Shown: positions 10,360 to 21,521 of the stretch, piece after piece
Layout of the letters: the number at the start of each line of letters is the position of its first letter
Numbering within the stretch: position 1 is the stretch's first letter
Source: Saccopteryx bilineata
Lineage: Eukaryota; Chordata; Mammalia; Chiroptera; Emballonuridae
Direction: 5' to 3'
Length of the DNA: 64,000 bases
Assembly (NCBI RefSeq): GCF_036850765.1
Contig: NC_089492.1
Location: forward strand, 103,931,022-103,995,021
Notes under the pieces: generated by a model
What the model was told of the DNA's origin: nothing
Database searches by the model: none
Seen by the model: the letters and a program-made list of their open reading frames with translations, nothing else
Position numbers and translations under genes: made by a program

Positions 10360-12300
10360 AAGATGGAAACAAGCCCTCACTTTAAAGCCACAGCCAGAGA
10401 AACAGTCTAGGGTCCCCGCAGAACTCTGTGTCTGCCCTACTGGCCCACTGGCAGACCCCTGCCCTATAGCTATTAAACCTAAGGGTCTCTGTTAGGGGCT
10501 GGCTGGGTTAAAAGGGACTGGACTTGTGGCCCCTAGACTGATGCTAAGGTGTGAGGGTGCCTCCTTCTCCACATGGGGTGGGGATCGGTTCCTACTGCAC
10601 ATTCTATTCTCAGCCACCTACAGGGAAGGGAGGTGAACCCCTGGCTCGCAGGCAGTGAAGAGTGGAGGGACTGGCTTTCTGGAGCCCCTAGCCCACAGCC
10701 AGCACTCTGATTATGCTTTCACAGGTGTATTCTCTCTAGAACAACTCCTGGAGGGCAGGGGTCATGGTCATTACTCAGGTGAGGAAACCAAGGCTTAGAA
10801 GTAATTACTAGAAGAACACCACCAGCCTGCAGGTCCATACCACGTACCCACAGCTCTTTCTATTCTTTCTCTTGAGGGCCAACTCAGCCTTTGGTTCAGA
10901 GAATACAACTGTGGTCTTGCTCGGAAACCTGCTGACTTGGCTAAAATACCTGCCCTGGGTCTGTGGCAGGAGTGCACCAGATTCCGAGCGACAGGAGACG
11001 GAGGCTGGGACCTTGACGGAGGCTGGGACCTTGACGGAGGCAGCATTGATGACCTTGACCAAATCACAGAAAATAGCACCACCAGAATTCCCACTCAGGT
11101 CTGCCTGACTCTAAGTCCCATGTTCTCCCACTCACTTGCCTTTAGCCCCGCCTCTTTTTCACACAGGGAGACCCTAATGACCAGAACCCCGACTCCCTGG
11201 TTTTCTAGAAATATTCTCTCTCCTTCTGGTCCATTCTGCACCCTGTCCCAGATTGACTGTATCAAAGCACGGCTCTCTACCTGGATCACTCTTCTGTTCA
11301 AGCCATATCGAGCTCCCAAGTGACAGGAGGAGCTAGGATTTCCTAGACCGGCACCCAAGGCCCTGGGCCCACTTTTCTAGCATCATACCCCCTCTTTGAA
11401 CCTTCTTCCTCAGGGGTCATTTGCCAGCTATTAACTGAGAGGCTGCTCTGTGTCAGGCACTGTGGTGACGAGACAGACAGAACCCCAGCCTGCACAGGAC
11501 CTCGTGTCCAGCAGAGGTACAGTGGACGTCCGCTCCTCCATGCCCGTGCACCTCCATTCCCCACCTTCCAAGGTCCTTGACAACTTATCTCCTTTTCTCG
11601 TCTCCTATCGGCACCGATTCACTACCTGGCAGCATTTTTATTTAGGTGCGTGCAGTCTGTGACAGCCCCTGTTTTCATGACTACTGTCTCAGAGCATTAT
11701 TTAACCCTGTGAGCTTGTCAGTGCTGTAATAAGGACATGGCCCATATCTTAGATGTCCGATTCCCCTCTACAATGCAGGTGCTAGATTCCTAACGGAACT
11801 GGCAGTTTGTCTAATGGTCACCAGCAGTTACTATACCAGAAACATGGTTTCAAGCTCAATTTACTTAATCCATCTAACATGCCAGGCATGGGGCTGGGAA
11901 AGGAATATGGTGATGCATGATATTGTCCTGCCCTGCAGCCAAAGGCCACCAGGAACATACCGCAGTTGAGTAAGATTGAGTGTACTGACTCATTATGACA
12001 AGGGAGACTGTGTACCACGGGGAGCTGTAAGGCATCCCAGTCAGCGGGTACCAGAAGGGGCATTCAGAATGTGGGCTTGAATTAGGTGATTTTGAGGAGG
12101 CCTCAAGGAAGCAAGGCTTTGCTCTGGGTTGGATGCTCTCAGAGAGCAGGAATATTTCTAGGATTGGGTATCTTGATGATTCTTACCTAGAAGGTGTGAA
12201 TAACGCAGCAAGGCCAAAGCTGTGATTGTTAAGGTAGCAGCAGTCACTCATATTAACCAGAGGGGGTGCTGGATCATTTTTGTGGTTTGGAAAATGTTCT
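10360..12300. other. Intronic stretch, no gene recognised
   Basis: Contains a short direct repeat (an 18-bp unit, ggctgggaccttgacgga, about 2.3 copies at 10999-11040) and a probable MIR piece at 10760-10815. No coding signal. Confidence 0.45.
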
Positions 12301-12307
12301 TATTTGG

Positions 12308-12570
12308 TGCACTTCCGGAAGGGGCACCTCTTTCATTGGTGGTCAGTGAGAGGAGCATAGTTCCCATTGAAATACTGGTCAGTTTGTTGATTTAAATTTA
12401 CTTGTTCTTTATTTTAAATATTGTATTTGTTCCCATTTTGTTTTTTTACTTTAAAATAAGATATGTGCAGTGTGCATAGGGATTTGTTCATAGTTTTTTT
12501 ATAGTCCAGCCCTCCAATTGTCTGAGGAACAGTGAACTGGCCCCCTGTGTAAAAAGTTTGGGGACCTCTG
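12308..12570 (+). mobile_element. hAT-like MITE, 5' truncated or diverged
   Basis: Near-identical over most of its length to the element at 56212-56578, sharing 'ggggcacctctttcattggt' and the 3' end ggggacctctg. The 5' terminus is missing. Confidence 0.75.
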
Positions 12571-13394
12571 CTCTAGAGAATACACCCGTGAAAGATTAGG
12601 GGTGAGAGTCTTGTTTCCCTTTCATTTCATAATGATTATAAAGTGGCACTGTTTGATGTATGTCCTGTGACACAGAGGTGTTGCATTCAACACCTGAGCA
12701 CCCAGCTAGCTGTGAGTGCCCGGCCACCTCCCTGTTCTCCCTGGCTGCTTCTGACTTCTCAGAATGGTTGTGCGCTCAGTACTCCAGCACAGCCGTTTTT
12801 TGGGTGCAATTCATTACTTGCTTTTAAAGAAACTCCTTCCAAGTTTCCTACTTTATTTGGCTATATCTATGCATATATATGTGCACACACATGTATTTAA
12901 TTCATAGGTAGAGCACGGCTCTGGGTTGTGGAGATATGGGTGATTTTTATTTTAATTATCTTCTGTATGCTTTTATAAATATTTCGCATTTCCTGTGGTG
13001 CAAAAGGTGCAGTTACTACTTTTGAAACCAAAACTCTCCCAACAAGCATTGCTAAATTTTTAGTATTTATAAATAAAAATGAATAAGATAAGGTCTCTGT
13101 TCTCAAGAGAATGACCATGATACCTTATGAAAATGACAACATGCGAGACATCACAGGAAGCCAGGAAATAAGAAGTCTGGGAGGGCTCCCCAGAGGAGGT
13201 GCCGCCAGCTGAATAGTAAAAATGCCTCAGCCAAGCAGGTGGAAGTGGTGGGGGAGGGCTTGTCATTCTAAGCTGGGATGTAGATTTAGGGGTCCTATGG
13301 ATAAGACGTCTCAGGGAGTGTGTACAATATGAGAACGAGAGTCCTTGGGGAACCCTAGCATTTAAAGGGCAGAAGAGGAGCCTGTAATGGAGGC
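12571..13394. other. Intronic stretch, no gene recognised
   Basis: No repeat or gene identified with confidence. Confidence 0.4.
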
Positions 13395-13770
13395 TTTCTT
13401 CACTCAACAAACATTGGTTGAGGGCCTGCTATTTGCCAGGCACTCTCCTAGGCTCTTGGGAATCATCAGTGATCCAAACAGACACAGTTCTCTCCTCTGA
13501 CCACGCTTGCATTCAGCATGGGAGAGGGATAATAAACTACATACAGGTAAAGTATGTGGTATGTAAGAAAGTGTTAAGTGCTATGGAAAGAAAAAAAATA
13601 GAGTTGGCTAATGGGGTGTGAAGTGCCCGGAGTGGGGAGGCAGGTTGTGCTATTAGGTAGTGTGGGTCAGGGCAGGTCTCATCAAGGAAGTAATATCTAA
13701 TGAAGGACTGGAAGGAGGAAACATCTGGGCTAAGAGTGTTCCAGGCCAGTCAACAGCCAGAGAGAAAGCA
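13395..13770 (-). mobile_element. L2 LINE 3' fragment (reverse)
   Basis: 'caacaaacattggttgaggg', 'tttgccaggcactctcctag' and later 'gagtgttccaggccag' follow the L2 3' end in reverse orientation. Confidence 0.65.
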
Positions 13771-13978
13771 GAAAGGAAGATGAAAAAAGGAAGAAAACGC
13801 TAGATGAAGAGATTAGTTAGCAAATCTCTCATGGATGTGTCAGGGCAAAGTTTAAATTGCACAAATGCCCCAGAGTATGAGAAAACCTATCACTGTCTTT
13901 TGATTTTAGCATGAGAGATAAACAGATAAGCCAGTGTTTTTGTTTGTTTGTTTTATTGAGAGAGAGAGAGAGAGATGA

Positions 13979-14671
13979 TGTTGGTCAAATAAGTTTGTAA
14001 ATATGATATATATGTTTGCTCGCTTATAGTTTGCATTGGTGTGGGGACAGGCTATAAGCAGGCAGGGTGGTTATAGCCTGAGGCTTAGTTTTAAGACTAA
14101 GCTTTTTCCCCACACCCTTGGCTGATTGCATGATGTGGGATGGTGCACTCTCATGAGGAATCCCATTATGCCTCAGATAAGTGACTTTGTATCAGAGACT
14201 TCCTTGTTTGTATATTGGACTAAAGGTTTGGATTTCTACACTATAAAGTGGGGCAGACTGGGAGCTTGCTCTCTCTTGGCTCCTGAGATAAGCATTAGAG
14301 AGGAGAGCAGAGAAAGGCAACGTGGAGGCAAGGAGAGGTAGCCAAGATGGTGGAGTGCTGAGTGAGAAGCCAGTTTGTGCAGAGTTTGTGCAGAGAGAAG
14401 GAAGGAGATGGGGAACAGAGGTGAATAAGTCTGGTGAGCTAGAGACCTTTGATTCTAGGAAACTTGGATAAGTCAGTAACTTTGTGAGCACTGAATGAGT
14501 GGGTTTTGGAGCCCAGTGTGTATTTTTACTTACCCGCCGGGTTCAAGCTAGGATTAAAGCTAATGGCCCACCCGTTCTTGGCTCCATTGTTTCATTACCA
14601 TCTGTCCAAATCTAATGCGAACCTGCATGGGCCAGGTGGCTGTGATGGTGGCTGTGGCTACTGGCTTTACA
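13979..14671 (+). repeat. Solo LTR, ~693 bp, inserted in a SINE
   Basis: Starts TGTTGG, ends TTTACA. Flanked by a perfect 5-bp duplication, gatga, at 13974-13978 and 14672-14676. Closely related copies lie at 15616-16335 (reverse) and 19390-20103. The end block (ggctccattgtttcattacc) resembles that of the ERV LTR at 4999. Confidence 0.9.
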
Positions 14672-14834
14672 GATGAGAAGCATCAATTTGTAGTTGCAGC
14701 ACTATTTAGTTGTTCGTTGATTGTTCTCATGCATACTGTGACCAAGGGGTTCAAGTCAAGCCTGTGACCCTGCGCTCAAGCTTGTGAACATGTGCTCAAG
14801 CCAGATGAGCCTGCACTCAAGCCTGCGACCTCAG

Positions 14835-15472
14835 CAGAAGTGGATTCAACGGCAGGCGCACTTGGTGCGTGCCCTGGGCTTCGACTTCTGAAGGACCCTG
14901 CAAAACCCCATCTTCACACTTTTTTTTAATGACACCAAGTTTGGTTTCATATGTGCAATTTTTTTTGTGTGTGTATTTTTCTGAAGTTGGAAACGGGGAG
15001 GCAGTCAGACAGACTCCCGCATGTGCCTGGGATCCACCCAGCATGCCCACCAGGGGGCAATGCTCTGTCCATCTGGGGCATTGCTCTGTTGCAACCTGAG
15101 GCAGAGGCCACAGAGCCATCCTCAGTGCCCGGGCCAACTCTGCTCCAATGGAGCCTTGGCTGTGGGAGGGGAAGAGAGAGACAGAGAAGAAGGAGAGGGG
15201 GAGGGGTGGAGAGGCAGATGGGCGCTTCTCCTGTGTGCCCTGGCCGGGAATCGAACCCAGGACTCCTGCATGCCAGGCTGACGCTCTACCACTGAGCCAT
15301 CCGGCCAGGGCCCCATATGTGCAATTTTAACATTAATAGTACATAATATTTTTTATTTATTTAAAAATATGGTTAACATGTATTTTTATTTTCCCTGTCT
15401 CTCTCTATCTTTTTAAGGGGCCCAATATTTTCTTCTGTGCCCAGGGCCTCAATTGACCTTAATCTGCCTCTG
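14835..15472 (+). mobile_element. hAT-like element inserted in a SINE, itself carrying a SINE
   Basis: Terminal inverted repeats begin CAGAAGTGGATT on the left and CAGAGGCAGATT on the reverse strand at the right. A perfect 8-bp target duplication, gacctcag, lies at 14827-14834 and 15473-15480, the hAT hallmark. Without the inner SINE it is about 270 bp, so non-autonomous. Confidence 0.85.
14963..15313 (-). mobile_element. Type A SINE inside the hAT element
   Basis: Poly-T start, full body, tRNA-like head. Perfect 15-bp duplication catatgtgcaatttt at 14948-14962 and 15314-15328. Confidence 0.92.
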
Positions 15473-15615
15473 GACCTCAGGGCTTCGAATCTGGGACATA
15501 AGCACCCCAGGTCAATGCTCTATCCACTGCACCACCAGCAGTCAGGCAAACCAGTGGCTTTATAAAAAGAGGAAGAAATATAATAAATATTAAAGTAGAT
15601 TTCAAGGGACCATGG

Positions 15616-16335
15616 TGTGAAGCCAGTATCCACGGCTATCATCACAGCCGCCTGGCCCATGCAGGTTCGCATTGGATTTGGACAGATGGTAATGAAACAG
15701 CAGAGCCAAGAACTGGTTGGCCATTAGCTTTAATCCTAGCTTGCACCCAGTGGGCAAGTAAAAACACACACTGGGCTCCAAAACCCACTCATTCAGTGCT
15801 CACAAAGCTACTGACTTATCCGAATTTCCTAGAATCAAAGGTTTTTAGCTCATTAGCCTCATTCTCCTTAGTTCCCCATCTCCTTTTCTCTACACAAACT
15901 CCTTTTCTCTACACAAACTCTGCACTAACTGGCTTCTCTTTCAGCACTACGCTATCTTGGCTGCTTCTCCTGGCCTCCTCCACATGGCCTCTCTCTGCTC
16001 TCTCCTCTCTGCTCTCTCCTCTAATGCTAATCTCAGGAACTGAGAGAGCAAGCTCCTGGTCTGCCCCACTTTATAGTGCAGAAATCAAAACCTTTAATCC
16101 AATATACAAAATAGGGAAGTCTCTGATACAAAGTTCAGCCCACATCAAAAAGGGTGGGAAAGGCTTAGTCCTAAAACCAAGCCCCAGGCTACAAGGATCC
16201 TGCCTGCCCACAGCCCACCCCCAACACACATTAATACAATTACGCCCATCCCAAGCAATCACCTGGGCCACGGGCTTCCATGTGGGCAGCGCCATCTTTA
16301 ACAAAGTGAGCATAATATATTTTATCTGCCCAACA
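15616..16335 (-). repeat. Solo LTR, ~720 bp, reverse orientation
   Basis: On the plus strand it reads TGTGAAGCCAGTA to GCCCAACA, the inverse of the LTRs at 13979 and 19390. Perfect 5-bp duplication catgg at 15611-15615 and 16336-16340. Holds a tandem 19-bp duplication (ccttttctctacacaaact) at about 15889-15926. A 188-codon frame here is fortuitous. Confidence 0.9.
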
Positions 16336-16421
16336 CATGGAGATGCTGAATATAACTGGTAAATGTCTTTTTCTCTGTCAGCAGAATCTCATGACATTGT
16401 AGGATGAATTAGGATTATAAG

Positions 16422-16783
16422 TGTAAGGTCGGTGGACAATGGGAAAAGTCAGACCCACGAACTTTGGCTAGGACCACCCACAACCAAGCATGCCAAAAGA
16501 AACTTCCCAGGAACCCTTTGGAAAACAGCCACCGTCTGCCAGCCAGTGAGATTTCACCACGTCATATTAGCTCGACCACCCTAGGGACCCTTTAAATATC
16601 CCTCACACGGGTCACTCCTTGTGACTTCCTTGGCCTCCATCTTTCCTCGGGGCCAGGGAACCTCACTGGGTGGGATGTGCTCTGTACTCAATAAAGGCTT
16701 TTACTATTCCACACTTCGTGGCTCCGGCCCCTTCCTTCCTTCTCGGTGGGGAAAAATACCTTAAATAAGAACAACCACCAACA
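16422..16783 (+). repeat. Probable solo LTR, class I ERV-like
   Basis: Has an LTR layout: start TGTAAGGTCGG, a TTTAAATA TATA-like box near 16592, AATAAAGG at about 16691, then a C-rich R/U5. The ends are uncertain and no target duplication was found. Confidence 0.5.
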
Positions 16784-16789
16784 TTTTAT

Positions 16790-17011
16790 ATAGCTCTGGA
16801 TTGTGTGTAGGGTAAATTTTTATGTCATCACTGTGACCCAGGAAAAAGAATGCCATCATTGTCCCTATTTTATACACAAGAAAATGAATCCAAGGGAAGT
16901 AATGTGACTTACACAATTTCTAATTTCCTTGAGCCTGAGACAGAATTTGTACCTCATCTCTCAAATCTAAAACCTTTCAATTATAACAAAATAATATATT
17001 TGAGGGTGTAA
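16790..17011 (-). mobile_element. Probable MIR fragment (reverse)
   Basis: 'cattgtccctattttataca', 'agaaaatgaatccaaggga' resembles the reverse of the MIR core. Confidence 0.45.
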
Positions 17012-17024
17012 CAATTTGTATTTT

Positions 17025-17104
17025 TAAAAAAATTTTTTTTGTATTTTTCTGAAGTTGGAAACGGGGAGGCAGTCAAACAGACTCCCCACATGCACCTGAC
17101 TGGG
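17025..17104 (-). mobile_element. 5'-truncated type A SINE
   Basis: Only the ~80-bp 3' end of the SINE (tgtatttttctgaagttgga... on the plus strand). Flanked by caatttgtatttt at 17012 and 17105, so it is a genuine truncated insertion. Confidence 0.85.
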
Positions 17105-17117
17105 CAATTTGTATTTT

Positions 17118-17689
17118 ATAAAGTATTTTATGCTGTCAATCAATGTTTATTACAATTCTTATATGACAATAAACAAATAAAAAGACAATAAAAAAATAAA
17201 AAGCCAGTCTTTCTAGCTACAGCATTGAGGACAGCCTGTAGGGATGGGATCAGGGAGTCTAGTTCAGAGACTGTGGCGTTAAACAGGTGGGGGTGCCCAA
17301 AGCAGATGGGGACTAAGGAAGGGAGGACACAAAACCAGGAGAGAACACAGTCACCAGAGCTAGAGGAGGCAAGTGATTTGAGAAGCAGAAATGAATTGTC
17401 ATGGAAGCTTCTAGAAGAATCTAGTAAAATAGAAACCTAACAGTTCCCCTGGAATTTGGCGACTAGGAGGAAGCTGGCTCTAGGCATGGAAGGAGGGGTT
17501 GAGCCTCATGGATGCCAGACTGCAGCGGGCTGCAGAAGGTGTCAAGAGGAAAGGAAATGGCCACAGGGAAGGGAGGCTGCCTGTGAAGCACGTACCAGGA
17601 AAGGCTAAGATACCCACACCTGGCAAGGTTCAGGGCCAAGACAGGTGCCTCACTTACTTCAGTTCAGGGAGCATCATGGAGTAAATGAT
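17118..17689. other. Intronic stretch, no gene recognised
   Basis: No coding or repeat signal identified with confidence. Confidence 0.4.
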
Positions 17690-18027
17690 TGTGTTTCAAT
17701 TCATACGTTGAAATCCCAATCCTAAATGGTATTAGGATGTGGGGCCTTGGAGAGGTGATTAGGTCATGAAGGTGGAACCCTCACGAATGGTATTAGTGCC
17801 CTTATGAAAGGGGCCCAGAGAGCTCTCTAGCTTTTTTCCCACCATGTGAGGACATAGGGAGAAAGCAGCCATCTGAAACTAGGAAGACGGCTTTCTCCAG
17901 ACACCGACTCTGCCAGCACCTTGATCTGGGACTTCCCAGCTTCCAGAACTGTGAGAAGTAAATGTTGTTTACACCATTCAGTCTGTGGTATATTTGTGAT
18001 AGAAGCCTGAATGGACTAAGACAGGGA
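17690..18027 (+). repeat. MaLR LTR (MST/THE1-like)
   Basis: Contains 'gaggtgattaggtcatgaag', 'ccaccatgtgaggacatagg', 'accttgatctgggacttccc' and 'gcctgaatggactaagaca', diagnostic of MaLR LTRs. Confidence 0.8.
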
Positions 18028-18074
18028 AGTTGAATAACTTGCCCAAGAATCAGAATATGATGGTTTAAGTCCCA

Positions 18075-18240
18075 GGCCCTGGAGTCAGAGTTTCAGGTTG
18101 CACCGCTCACTGTGTGCTACAGGCCACCCCTCTGTGTCCTCATCCACTAATGGAGACAGAGTGGCTGTGAGGATGGGATGGACAGATCCTGTCTTCAGCA
18201 GGGGGCTCCGCAGAGTAAACTCTCAGTAAATATGCTCATA
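18075..18240 (+). mobile_element. MIR fragment
   Basis: 'ccctggagtcagagtttcag', 'tctgtgtcctcatccactaa', 'ctcagtaaatatg' follow the MIR order. Confidence 0.5.
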
Positions 18241-18404
18241 TTGAGGATATACACCTTGCAAAGGGCAAAAAAAGGAGAGGGCCTAGTTGGACAGAAAATA
18301 CTTGGAGAAATTATCTTGGAGAAAATACAAACGATGGTCCTAAAATTTTATAACAACATGTCAGTGTCAGATCTTGCTTTTAAGGCATTCCCTCCCTTTC
18401 TCAG

Positions 18405-18860
18405 TCTGTCCTGGCTGCTGTAACACAGTGCGGGGGGGGGGGGGGGTACGGCACAAAAGTAGGTTTACAGTTGTGAGTACGTGAAGCACAGTTTATTCTT
18501 GTCTTATTCATTGTTGTATTATTTATTTGTATTACAACTCTAAACCCACTTTTTTGCCCACCCCTGTACAGTACACTGCATGGCTTATAAACACCAGAAT
18601 TTATTTCTCACAGTTCTGGAGACTAAGAAGTCAGAGATCCAGTCACTGGCAGTCGGGTGAGAGCTCATTTCCTGGTTCACAGCTGATGCCTTTTCTCTGG
18701 AACCTCACGTGGTGGAAGGGGAGAAGGATCTCTTTTATAAGGGCACTGGTTCCATCCGTGAGGGCTCTGCCTTTGGGATCCAATCACCTCCTGAAGGCCC
18801 CGCCTCCTAACATCATCACCTTCAGGGTTAGGTCTCAACATAGAAATTTGGGTGGGGGAT
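18405..18860 (-). repeat. MaLR LTR (reverse), split by a mariner-like MITE
   Basis: Reads 'tttctcacagttctggagac', 'acctcacgtggtggaagggg' and 'caatcacctcctgaaggccc', the reverse of MST-like LTRs. A small MITE sits near 18432-18568. The far end is cut by the LTR at 18861. Confidence 0.75.
18432..18568 (+). mobile_element. Mariner-like MITE with an expanded G run
   Basis: gcacaaaagtaggtttacag at the left is the inverse of the right end (aaacccacttttttgcccac), and the centre is AT-rich. The right end is bounded by a TA. The left terminus has become a run of 15 G (18432-18446). No transposase. Confidence 0.6.
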
Positions 18861-19360
18861 TGGTGGGCAAATGAGTTTGTAAAATTTATATTTTATCAGT
18901 TTGCTCACTTTAATGTTAAAAATGGCGCTGGGCAGCACCAGGTATGTGACCTGTGAAATTGCAAATTACCTTCCTGCTTGGGAAGGGCCTTTGTCTTGCT
19001 AATGTTTGCTGGAAGAGAGGTTTTCAAGCCAGAAAGTTTTAAAAAGAAAAGAGAAGGGAGGAAGCCATGTTTTAGCAGAGTTTGTGCAGAGAGAAGGGAG
19101 AAGATATGCAGACGGGGAACCAGAGATGAGGAGCTTTTGTGAGCTCCACTGAGACTGGTGAGGCCTTTGATACTAAGAGGAACTGGAGAACGTGTCAGAG
19201 GCTTTGGGAGCCTTGTGTGTTTGCTTGTTGGCCGGTGCGAGTCTTGAATAAAAAAATGGCCCACCATTTTTTGGCTCCACTGTTTCTTTACCATCTGTCT
19301 GAGTCTAATGGTAACCTGCACGAGCCAGGCGGCTGTGACGGCTGTGGTACTGGTCATACA
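18861..19360 (+). repeat. Shorter LTR variant, ~500 bp
   Basis: Starts TGGTGGGCAAATGAG and ends CATACA. It shares 'agcagagtttgtgcagagag' and the terminal ggctccactgtttctttacc block with the ~700-bp LTRs and with the ERV LTR, but has a different 5' half. No clear target duplication was found. Confidence 0.7.
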
Positions 19361-19389
19361 CCATGTCCCTTATTTAAAGATGAGGTTCG

Positions 19390-20103
19390 TGTTGGGCGGA
19401 TAAAATATACTATGCTCACTTTGTTAAAGATGGCACTGCCCACCTGGAAGCCCATCGCCCAGGTGATATTAATGCGTGTTGGGGGCGGGCTGTGGGCAGG
19501 CAGAATCCTTGTAGCCCGGGGCTTGGTTTTAGGACTAAGCCTTTCCCACCCTTCTTGATGTGGGGTGGTGCACTCTCATGAGGAATCCCATTATGCCTCA
19601 GATAAGTGACTTTGTATCAGAGACTTCCTTGTTTGTATATTGGATTAAAGGTTTGGATTTCTACACTATAAAATGGGAGCAGACCGGGAGCTTGCTCTCT
19701 CTCGGTTCCTGAGATTAGCATTAGAGAGGAGAGCAGAGAAAGGCCTCATGGAGGAGGCCAGGAGAAGCAGCCAAGATGGCAGAGTGCTGAAGGAAAAGCC
19801 AGTTTGTGCAGAGTTTGTGCAGGGAGAAGGAAGGAGATGGGGAACAGAGGTGAATAAATCTGGTGAGCCAGAAGAAACCTTTGATTCTAGGAAACTCAGA
19901 TAAGTCAGTGGCTTTGTGAGCACTGAATGAGTGAGTTTTGGAGCCCAGTGTGTGCTTTTACTTGCCCGCCGGGTATGAGCTAGGATTAAAGCTAATGGCC
20001 CACCCATTCTTGGCTCCATTCTTTCATTACTGTTTGTCTGAATCCAATGAGAACCTGCATGGACCAGGCGGCTGTGATGGTGGCCGTGAATACTGGCTTT
20101 ACA
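19390..20103 (+). repeat. Solo LTR, ~714 bp
   Basis: TGTTGGGCGG to TTTACA. Perfect 5-bp duplication gttcg at 19385-19389 and 20104-20108. Same family as 13979-14671. Confidence 0.9.
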
Positions 20104-20639
20104 GTTCGCTTCTCCTTGAATTCAGGATCTGAGCTGCTGATTTTCTAGGGGCACCTGTGCCCTGGCTCCCTCATCTTACACACTGAGTGCCAGGTTTGCC
20201 TGCTCAGTGGAAGCTCAGAGCCAATGTCGTGTGATCAATTGCTGTAGGACTGTGTCCCAGCAGTTGGTACATTTCTCATCAATTTCCAATTATGTTTTAG
20301 CTTCTTCATTCCTCCATCCCCCTCCTTCCTCCCATCCACAAGATCTGTGAGTACCTGCTGTGTGTGAGCATGGTGCTGGGACATCACCCTGACCTCTCAG
20401 AGCTTACAGTTTAGCTTATTCTAGTTTTATCACCTACGTTTGTTCACATTGTTTGTGGGAGTGAGCTGGCTTTTAGTCATATGTGATAAGCAACAGCAAT
20501 TTCCAGAGATTTTCAAGTCATCATAGCCCTACCAAATATATGGAATCTCTTTCTTCAGGGTGAGGTTTAAAACGCAGACCGACTCTCCCTCACCTGGGAA
20601 GGTTCTGACATGTTTCAGTCTGAAGGCAGAGGGATGCCT
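20104..20639. other. Intronic stretch, possible L2 fragment
   Basis: 20345-20420 ('tgagcatggtgctgggacat', 'cagagcttacagtttag') could be a reverse L2 3' end. Nothing else seen. Confidence 0.35.
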
Positions 20640-20960
20640 CAAGGACCTCCTGTTCCCCTTCGAAGCCTTAACCCTGCAGCACCTTAGGATGTGCCTGTAT
20701 TTATTGACAGGGCCTTTAAAGATGTGGTTAAGGTGAAAGGAGGTCAATAAACAGGCCCTGAACATGACAGGTATCCTTATAAGAGACGATTAGGACAGGC
20801 ACACACAGAGGGAAGACCACGTCAAGACCTGGGGAAGACAGCCACCACCTACATGTCAAGCAGAGAGGCCTTAAAAGAAACCAGCCCTGCTGACACGTTG
20901 AGCTGGGACTTCTGGCCTCCAGCCCATGAGAAAGCCCCTAGGTGGTGGCATTCCTTTACA
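20640..20960 (+). repeat. MLT1-like MaLR LTR
   Basis: 'gggcctttaaagatgtggtt', 'ggtatccttataagagacga', 'aaaccagccctgctgacacg' and 'gggacttctggcctccag' match MLT1. Confidence 0.7.
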
Positions 20961-21519
20961 GCAGGCGGAGAGCTGACTGGCGAGCAGCCGTTTGCTTGGC
21001 TGCAGAAGCCCTGCGTCCTGGACCTTGCTCATTCTGTGTTTTACAGCAGCGGCAGCAGCAGGAGCTCAGATGCAAAGCTTAGTCTCTGAGCCCTGATCAG
21101 GAGGCTGTGTTTATATTTATCCTGCTAACTGCAGGGGACTATTTATATTCAGAGCAATAACCTCCCAGGCAAGATGGGGGCAGCCAAGGAACCAGCTGCT
21201 TCCGTCAGGCCTGCTGGGTTCCTCCAGCCCCGTGCACACGCTCAGGCTCTCTGGTTCTCAGGTGTCCCCTACCTGCAGGCTCTCTCTGATGCCAGCCCCA
21301 CCTCCACCCCACCCCGCACATGGCTTGGGCTCAAGGGTGCAGTCTAGGCTTCTTAGGACAGGGGATTGCACAGAGGCTGGCTGCTTTTCCAAGCTCTCCA
21401 AAGTATGCATTGCCCAAGGACTGGTGCCTCTATAAACTCTAATCTCACTCAGATACAACACCTGGTATTTAGTAGGTGCTCAATAAACACAGTAAGGAGG
21501 GATTGTGGTCTTTAAAAAT
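20961..21519. other. Intronic stretch, no gene recognised
   Basis: A MIR tail ('atttagtaggtgctcaataa') lies near 21470. Otherwise nothing recognised. Confidence 0.4.
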
Positions 21520-21521
21520 TA

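Larger units (their letters stand above)
13937..15547 (-). mobile_element. Type B SINE in three pieces, host of two nested insertions
   Basis: Pieces at 13937-13978, 14672-14834 and 15473-15547 together make one reverse-strand SINE. They are separated by a solo LTR (13979-14671) and a hAT element (14835-15472). The outer target duplication is aagccagtg at 13928 and aaaccagtg at 15548 (one mismatch). Confidence 0.85.

Noticed and set aside
9862..10410. 182-codon open frame
   Set aside because: It spans a type A SINE and its A tail (a Lys run); the same peptide recurs wherever this SINE occurs in this orientation.
15796..16362. 188-codon open frame
   Set aside because: It lies almost wholly within a reversed solo LTR with a clean 5-bp duplication. 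No domain; chance frame.
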